From Amaranthus tricolor (taxonomy: Eukaryota > Streptophyta > Magnoliopsida > Caryophyllales > Amaranthaceae): a DNA stretch of 64,000 bases. How positions within the stretch are numbered: the stretch's first letter is position 1; every line of letters starts with the position of its first letter. The notes beneath the pieces are model-generated. The model was given only the letters and a program-made list of their open reading frames with translations. It ran no database searches and was not told the origin of the DNA. Location of the stretch: NCBI RefSeq assembly GCF_026212465.1, contig NC_080053.1, positions 14,635,999 through 14,699,998 of the forward strand, in the 5' to 3' direction. Shown here piece by piece: positions 57,433 through 64,000 of the stretch. A program made the translations under genes and the position numbers.

Positions 57433-58259
57433 CTTCGTTTCCCGTTTTGACCTTTTTGGTCGTACGGGCACGGCTCTTCGTAATCCAGCCAGTTACTAGC
57501 TTGGATTTGAAATCTCTGAATCTTTCAGCAACAGCTGAAAGAAACACATTATTCTTGTCCTCATCGCTCTCGATGTGGAAAAGATTCTACAAAAAAAATT
57601 TATATTTATTACTATCAATCAAATTAATTTTAAAATGAAAATAAATGAGTAAAAATAGTAAAGTTGCTTACCACAGTATCATGCCATAGAGAGTTCTTCA
57701 AACCCTCTGGAACCTCGTTCCATGCGTGCAATATGGAAAGCTTGCGGATATATAGACCCACTTGTTTTCCATATTGCCTACGCCATTTTCCGCAGGGTTG
57801 ACCCAATGCATTGTATTCCAAATGCATGGGTTCTGTGACTTTGAGGTTTTTTGTAGGACCTCGCCCTTTTCTTTTCTTACTGGTAGTGGTGAGAGCATCC
57901 ATTGGTGGGGCGTCTTCAGTTTCAAAATCATTGTCAATCGGTGGAGCGTCTTCAGCCATACGCTCGTATCTCACAATTTGGTCTTCTTCGCTGTCATAAC
58001 TACGATGCTCATTATCCGAGGTCTCAATCTCGGGGACAATTTTGTCTCTGAATAGATGCATTGTATATCAGTACCTGAAAGAGTATGAATAGAAATATAT
58101 TAGAACATAAACTAAGTAATATTAAGAATATGACAAACAATTCTAATACGTTCAACACAATAATATATAACAAATAGTGTTATGTGCAATGTTTCATGAA
58201 AAACAAACCAAGTGCCAAAAAAACTTTAAAAAGCTTTAAATTCATACCTTGTAAATCAC

Positions 58260-61200
58260 TTAATTCAAATGTATTCCTTCTGTGTGATCTACATGCATAT
58301 AACCAACATCTACATCATCTACATCATCTTGATCCACTGATATTGGATAGATAAAGGGAGGGGAGTCTTCAAAAGCATCATATTCTTCCTCATCCTCAAC
58401 ATCACCTATACCAAGGATACTTCTTTTTCCCGGCACAACAATAGACCATTTTTTATCAGACGGGTCGACAATGTAGAACACTTGCTTGGCTAGTGTAGCT
58501 AGTATGAATGGCTCCTCACTATCACGCAAACGAGCTAAGTCTACAAGAGTGAATCCACAAGGGTCGTCATTTTTAATGCGTCGTCGATTATTATCTACCC
58601 ACTTACATTTGAAAAGACCAATATTGAAAGTAGAGTAGTCAAGCTCCCATATTTCATGTACCCGCCCGTAATATACCAATTTAGCATCAACCGGCGCTTG
58701 ATCCTTCGCACTCGCGTAAAATGTAGATGACGCCAAAATAGAAACCCCACTATTCTGTAGATACGATGACTTCTTATCTTGACCCTCAGTCCAAAATGTG
58801 AAGCCATTGACATCGTAACCCTCATATTTGTTGACATCAGCACGAGGACCAAAAGCTAACCACTTAACAATTTCGGATACGCCCTTGAGTTCTTCGCATA
58901 TTACTCGATTATGAAACCAATTAATAAACGTCTTGTTATGCAACTGCATCAATGCCCTATCCCCTTTAGAAGGATGTTTTGCGCGCAATATATCAAAATG
59001 CTCACTCAAAAAAGGATGAACTTCCGGAATATGATGCAACACATACAATTGTGCTTGTAGAAGGCTTTCTCGAGGAGGTGTGACCGATTTGGAGCCAATT
59101 GTTCCTTTTCCCTCAAGCCTTCCTTCATGTCTAGAGGTGGGAAGTCCAATAGGCTTTGCCATGGCCAAATACTCGGCTATAAAGTTACTAATCTCATCGC
59201 TCACAGTGCCTTGAACCATACTCCCCTCGAGTTGTGCTGGATTCCTCACCTTGTTTTGTAAAACACCCATGTGTCTTTCAAAAGGATAACACCACCTTAA
59301 AAAAACTGGACCCAAAAGCTTGATCTCACGAACGAGATGGACAATAAGATGAACCATTATGTCAAAGAAAGAAGGTGGAAAATACATCTCAAACTTGCAT
59401 AAAGTTACAATCACGTCGAGTTGAAGTGCATCAAGTTTAAAGGGATCAAGAACTTTACTACAAATTGTGTTGAAGAACGAACATAGCTCATAGCATATCT
59501 CACATGTTTTGGCAGTATTCCATGGATTGCAATTGGTAAGAACACTTGCATCATTACATGGCAATCGTGAGATTTCGTGCTTCCCAACTTCAGCTCACCA
59601 TTTAGGCTCACAAATCTCTTCATGTTGGATGAGTACCCAGACGGAACCTTAATGCCATACAAAGACTCACAAAATGTCCGCTTCTCTGCTTTGGACAATG
59701 TGTAGCAAGCTGGAGGCAAATAAACTTTGTCATTACTCATCTTCTTCTTACTGCCACCAACTTCATCAGCTCTATTTCTTTTCTTACTCACCTTAACATG
59801 TGCCCACAACTCTGGACCAAGAACCTTACATTCAAACCAATCTCGCACGGCCCTAACATCTTTTGTCTTACCCGGAATGTTCATGAGAGTCCCGAGTATG
59901 GCATCGCATACATTTTTCTCTATATGCATAACGTCAAGACAATGCCTAACCTGTAGATCTCTCCAATATGGAAGCTTCCAAAAGATTGATTCTTTTTTCC
60001 ATAATCGGTCTTCACCCCCTTGCACTTGCCCCGTTTTACCAAATATAGTCTCAACTCCCTTAACCTGTTCATAAACCTCATAACCGGTCAACGGTCGACG
60101 AGCTACACGGTCCTCAACCTCCCCGTTGAACAACTTCTTCTTCTTACGATATTGGTGGTCTCGTGGGAGGAACTTTCGATGGTGCATGAATACGTGTTTG
60201 CACTTAGGAATCCACGTGGATTCCATGTCATCGATACATATTGGTCATGCTTTCTTCCCTTTGTTCTTATACCCCGATAAGTTGCCATATGCCGGAAAAT
60301 CATTAACGGTGCATAAAAGCATTGCACGCAAGGTGAACTCCTCATTAGCATATGCATCAAACACTGAAACGCCTTCATCCCACATCTTTCTCAAATCCTC
60401 AACGAGAGGTGCAAAATACACATCTATGTCATTGCCAGGTTGTTTAGGACCCAAGATAAGAAGCGAAAGAATTATGTACTTACGCTTTATACACAACCAA
60501 GGTGGCAAATTATAGATCACTAAAAGTACCGGCCAAGTACTATGTTGAGAACTAAGATTGCCGAATGGGTTCATTCCATCCGTACACAGTCTGAGCCTTA
60601 AATTACGAACCTCATCCCCAAAAGTCCTATGCAACCTATCAATACTCTTCCACTCCAGAGAATCAGATGGATGTGTGAGCAAGTGACCTTTTTTCACCCT
60701 ATCTGCATGCCACCTCAAATTTAACGCATCTTTCTTTATAGAAAACAAGCGCTTAAATCTAGGTATTATTGGAAGATACCACACTACCTTAGCAGGGGGC
60801 CCTTTAGCATCCCGAGCCCCTTTACGCTTGTAGCGCGATAACCCACACCTAGGACACTCTTCTAAGTTCTCGATTTCATTCCGATACAACACACAATCAT
60901 TCGGACCCGCATGAATCTTCTGGTACTCTAAGCCGAAAGGACACATGAGCTTTTTGGCATAATATGTCGACTTTGGAAGTTCATTTCCCTCAGGAAGCAT
61001 CTCACCTAACGCTTCTAATAACATTGTGAAACTAGCGTCACTCCAATTGAACTTTGACTTAATGTTGAAAATTGTCAACACTGCTGTTAGTTTGGTGAAC
61101 TTTGTACATCCACGGTACAAAGGCTTTTGAGAAGCCTCTGTCAACAAGTCAAAAACACGAGGACGTTTTCCTAACTCATCCTCGACTCCCTCCATCATCT

Positions 61201-61533
61201 CATCAACACGATCCACATCCTCATCGACATTCTCTTCATCTATCTCATACCCATCAACATGATCTACTACATCCTAATTGACATCGGCCACATTATTGAC
61301 GTCCTCAACAACACTTTTCTCTTTGTAAACTCCCTCCTCACCATGCCAAACCCAAACATGATATCAACACTATCTACCTTTGATACATTGCCACAACTGA
61401 CACATGGGCAATAAAAACCAACTCCCCCCGTCCTAACTTGATGTTTAACCGCAATACTACAAAATTCTAATACGCCATCAATAAATTCCGACGATTCAAT
61501 GCTTCCATACATCCAAGAACGATCGTTTGTCAT
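58260..61533 (-). pseudogene. CACTA Tnp2-type transposase (TnpD class), broken
   Basis: Catalytic transposase of En/Spm elements. The ATG at 61533 (MTNDRSWMYGSIES) opens the transposase-associated domain with CPCVSCGN. The Tnp2 core follows (61216-59560): CTDGMNPFGN, YNLPPWLCIKRKY, GPKQPGNDIDVYFAPLVE, FPAYGNLSGYK, and DVMHIEKNVCDAILGTLMN. Next are a DUF4218-like region (FPPSFFDIMVHLIVHLVREI) and a DUF4216-like region (YYGRVHEIWELDY to KQVFYIVDP). It ends GIHLN at 58260. Damage: a frame change near 61365 and a stop near 61275, a TGA near 60243 where a Cys codon is expected, and a frame change near 59500. The reading frame otherwise follows the family closely. Confidence 0.9.
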
Positions 61534-61569
61534 CCTAATTTGTGTGATTAATTGATTCAAAACAAAATT

Positions 61570-63540
61570 AATACACGACTTTTAAACATATATACTTATT
61601 TATAACAAACATATTAACTAAATATGCAAATAATTAATTAACAAACCACAAACCACAATATAAATAATAAACAACAAACCACATTCCTAAAAATATATAC
61701 TTTAAATAATTAACATTGTATAACCTTAGAAATATAACATTCAAAATATAAATAATAATTAATGACAAGTATAACAACTAACCACATTTTTAACAAAATA
61801 TGCAAATAATTAACAAACCACACACAAACCACATTTATAACTAAGTTACTAAATTACAAGAGAAACAATAAAAATATAAACTTGCAAATTGATCTTTCTA
61901 TTTGTAGTGAAAATCGAAAACTTATTACAAAGATAAATAATTGGTGTTCTCATAAAAATAGATATACTATTGTAGTTTCTTAATTCAAAACTTAATTCAA
62001 TATTTCCTTTCTTTGCAATCATATAATTAGATTTTTCTTGTCAATTAACAAAATAAAAAATTTAAATTGAAATAATATAAACATTCTCGCAATACAAAAA
62101 AAATTCCACTAGAGGTACATTTAAATAATTAATCTACACAAAACCAACAAAAAATTTCTTAATTATCCGATGTCACATTATCACCACTCTGTCAGTTATA
62201 CACTTCATTAATTTCCACTTTGCATAAATAAAAAGAAATTATTAGTATTGAAAAATTAGTAGGTAAAAATATTAATATAAAATATGAAAACAACATGTTC
62301 TAAGGTTCTTGATTATATTTTGTACTTTATATTATTTTGTATTTAATTTCAACTTATGTAATTAAAATTGAGTTTAGACATCACTAAAAACTTCCTTATT
62401 AAATGAGGAATTGAGGCAAATTGATGAGCTTGTTGTTGGGCTTACATATATAGGTCCAAAAGATAACCCGACATAAGTCTGGTTTTCATAATACAACCAA
62501 TTGGTTTAGGTGCAGAAGTCTATTAAATTATATTTGGTCATACTCTAACTTTTCCAAGTGAAAATCAAGATGGTGAGAAGCTCACTAACATAACCTTAAA
62601 CAAATCACAATACATTTCATAGTCTACTTATCATTAACAAAGTTCAAGTTGCACTAATCGTTGATTCCCTCGACCCTTTTAATTCTACGATGATCACAAC
62701 TGGGTAGTTCTCTAACACAACTATAACCAAATCACAATACATGCCATAGTCTATCTAGTAAGTAGTATCTATCATCATGTACTACAATAAACGTGATTCA
62801 CCATGAAGCAAGACAGAAGCAAGCAGCGACTGCCAACAAAAACACGAATAAATGAAGATGAACACAGTAGAACAAGCAAATGCACGAACGGTTTGAATAT
62901 TTATTTTTCAAGTCTAATCTAGACTAAATCAAATCTAATTCGAAGAATAGTAGCAACTAAACTATTTACCTTGAGTTAAACTGCAAACTCAACAACTAAA
63001 CTATTTTTCAACTCAACAACTAAACTATTTTTCAACTCAACAACTAAACTGCAAACTAATTAAAAACCAGATAATGAATTAAAAATTATTGAAAATCATA
63101 GTAGCAAAAGAAAAGTTGAAAAAATAAATTAGCTGAGTTATAAAATAAAGAATGAGGATGATGATGAACAAGAACACGTACAGTAGAAGAGTAGTAGGGG
63201 TTTATGAAAATTCGAAGTTTGATGATGAACAAGAACGAAAGCAAGGATTTACCTTCAGAAACCGTTTGTGAAGATGAACAGCAACAAGCTAAGAATGATG
63301 ACAGCAGCAAATGACCGTTTGTGAAGATGAACAGCAACAAGAATGATGAATAACAGCAAATGACCGTTTGTGAAAATGAAGATGAACACAAGAAACGAAC
63401 ACAAATGATCTTGATGCTTAATCTTATACGTTTGTGAAGATGAAGAAGAGGAACGAAGCAAATGAAGATGAAGATGAAGCGTTTTTTCAATGAGGAACAA
63501 AGCAAACTGTATAACGTATTTGAGAAGATATGCGGATAAA
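61570..63540. other. CACTA 5' non-coding region upstream of Tnp2
   Basis: AT-rich, no recognised gene. Short direct repeats: CAACTCAACAACTAAACTATTTTT-like units (62990-63050), and GACCGTTTGTGAAGATGAACAG-like units three times (63260-63440). It probably contains the element promoter and leader. Confidence 0.5.
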
Positions 63541-63584
63541 AAAGAAACTGGCGGGTTTTAACAAAATTTAATTTTGTCCAACGG

Positions 63585-63879
63585 TCATTTGCTGCGGTTC
63601 ATAACAAAACCGGAGCAATTAATCTAATTTTGAAGAGTTATTTACTGCGGTTGTAGAGAAACCGGAGCAATTAATCAACTTTGAAGAAGTATTTGCTGCG
63701 GTTGAGTAAAAACCGGAGCAATTAGTGCAAGGTGCTAGGTTATTTGCTGCGGTCAAGGGGGAAACCGCAGCAATTAGAGTATATATTTTTTTTTCTAATA
63801 CATTTTCCTATTTTTTTGCTGCTAATACACAAAAACCGCTGCAAATGATGAGCAGCAAATACATTTTTTTCCACTAGTG
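63585..63879. repeat. Right subterminal repeat region of the CACTA
   Basis: About ten copies of TTTGCTGCGGT and its complement. Many complements here read ACCGGAGCAAT, while the left end has ACCGCAGCAAAT, so the ends have drifted apart. Confidence 0.88.
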
Positions 63880-64000
63880 ATTGAATGAATTTGAAAGAAA
63901 TAAAGTATGGCACTTGGAACCCAAACCAAAACACAAAAAGGTAATTGGTTTGAAATGGGTATTTCGGAATAAACTAGATGAGCATGGAATAATTGTAAGA
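63880..64000 (+). pseudogene. pol: Copia element B pol, part 2, resumes after the CACTA and leaves the window
   Basis: Reads [19 protein letters not shown] and GLKWVFRNK, matching copy A from 41076 on, the start of the reverse transcriptase. The duplicated ATT at 63880 marks the insertion edge. Confidence 0.92.

Larger units (their letters stand above)
49708..58061 (-). pseudogene. CACTA TnpA-like protein with C-terminal Ulp1-type (C48) protease domain, broken
   Basis: Twelve phase-consistent segments: 58061-57672, 57586-57425, 53667-53572, 53469-53194, 53091-52621, 52519-52235, 52148-51853, 51762-51580, 51491-51375, 51283-51211, 50005-49898, 49809-49708; 853 codons including the stop. The N-terminal half has ALGQPCGKWRRQYGK and WHDTV, then a Transposase_24-like part (CEIWGHISKRDWEAF, VGKGGVRVGLQKAFGKE), then a Gln/Pro/Glu linker and LTEVAYGVAQPNKEG. 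The C-terminal protease shows His (DLHWILLVICP), Asp (VHVFDSLRKP) and QPSPSVDCGYYALKYM with the nucleophile Cys and preceding Gln. Damage: the hAT insertion at 53676, a TAG at 52125-52127, and a donor after 51211 that reads AT instead of GT. Confidence 0.82.

Noticed and set aside
57086..57471. Arg/Phe/Pro-rich ORFs on both strands
   Set aside because: Produced by the GGTTCCGG repeats of the hAT end.
63086..63505. 139-codon minus-strand ORF, Phe/Leu/Ser-rich
   Set aside because: Made of short direct repeats in CACTA non-coding DNA; no domain.

Overview
The window is plant nuclear DNA from a eudicot. The main evidence is an intron-rich SnRK1 alpha-type kinase gene set among plant transposon families: MULE, PIF/Harbinger, hAT, CACTA, Sirevirus-type Ty1/copia and Ty3-type LTR elements. 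Codon content is AT-rich and no bacterial signals are seen. I cannot name the species; a Caryophyllales source is only a weak guess.

Left third (1-14.3 kb): an LTR-like repeat (about 300-2164) and unclassified AT-rich DNA are followed by two complete Mutator-like elements with long inverted termini and perfect 9-bp target duplications. MULE-1 (4267-8098) carries a decayed MuDR-type transposase. MULE-2 (8565-14329) carries a decayed transposase, a broken plant mobile domain (PMD) gene and a GRF-zinc-finger/coiled-coil ORF. It has arrays of a near-perfect palindrome just inside both ends.

Middle (14.3-31 kb): the one ordinary host gene is a minus-strand SnRK1 catalytic subunit. Ten coding exons (16430-26952) splice in phase to a 511-residue protein, with a further intron in the 5' UTR. 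Its upstream flank (28.66-29.05 kb) carries seven palindromes with the same core as those at the MULE-2 ends, then a hAT-like non-autonomous element (29512-30502).

Right half (31-64 kb): a nest of insertions. A PIF/Harbinger element (SANT/Myb-like ORF plus transposase start) is cut at 33.37 kb by a Sirevirus-like copia. That copia is arranged LTR - internal A - LTR - internal B. Internal A is split by a 2.6-kb LTR-like insertion (38181-40774) and carries a long extra ORF after pol. Internal B has a deletion at its start and is split by a 14.9-kb CACTA element (48943-63879, 3-bp duplication ATT). The CACTA codes for a Tnp2-type transposase and a TnpA-like protein ending in a Ulp1-type protease domain with His, Asp and Cys in place. 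A 3.75-kb hAT (53676-57424, 8-bp duplication) sits in an exon of that TnpA-like gene, and its three-exon transposase reads through without interruption (806 residues). Copia B resumes at 63880 and leaves the window.
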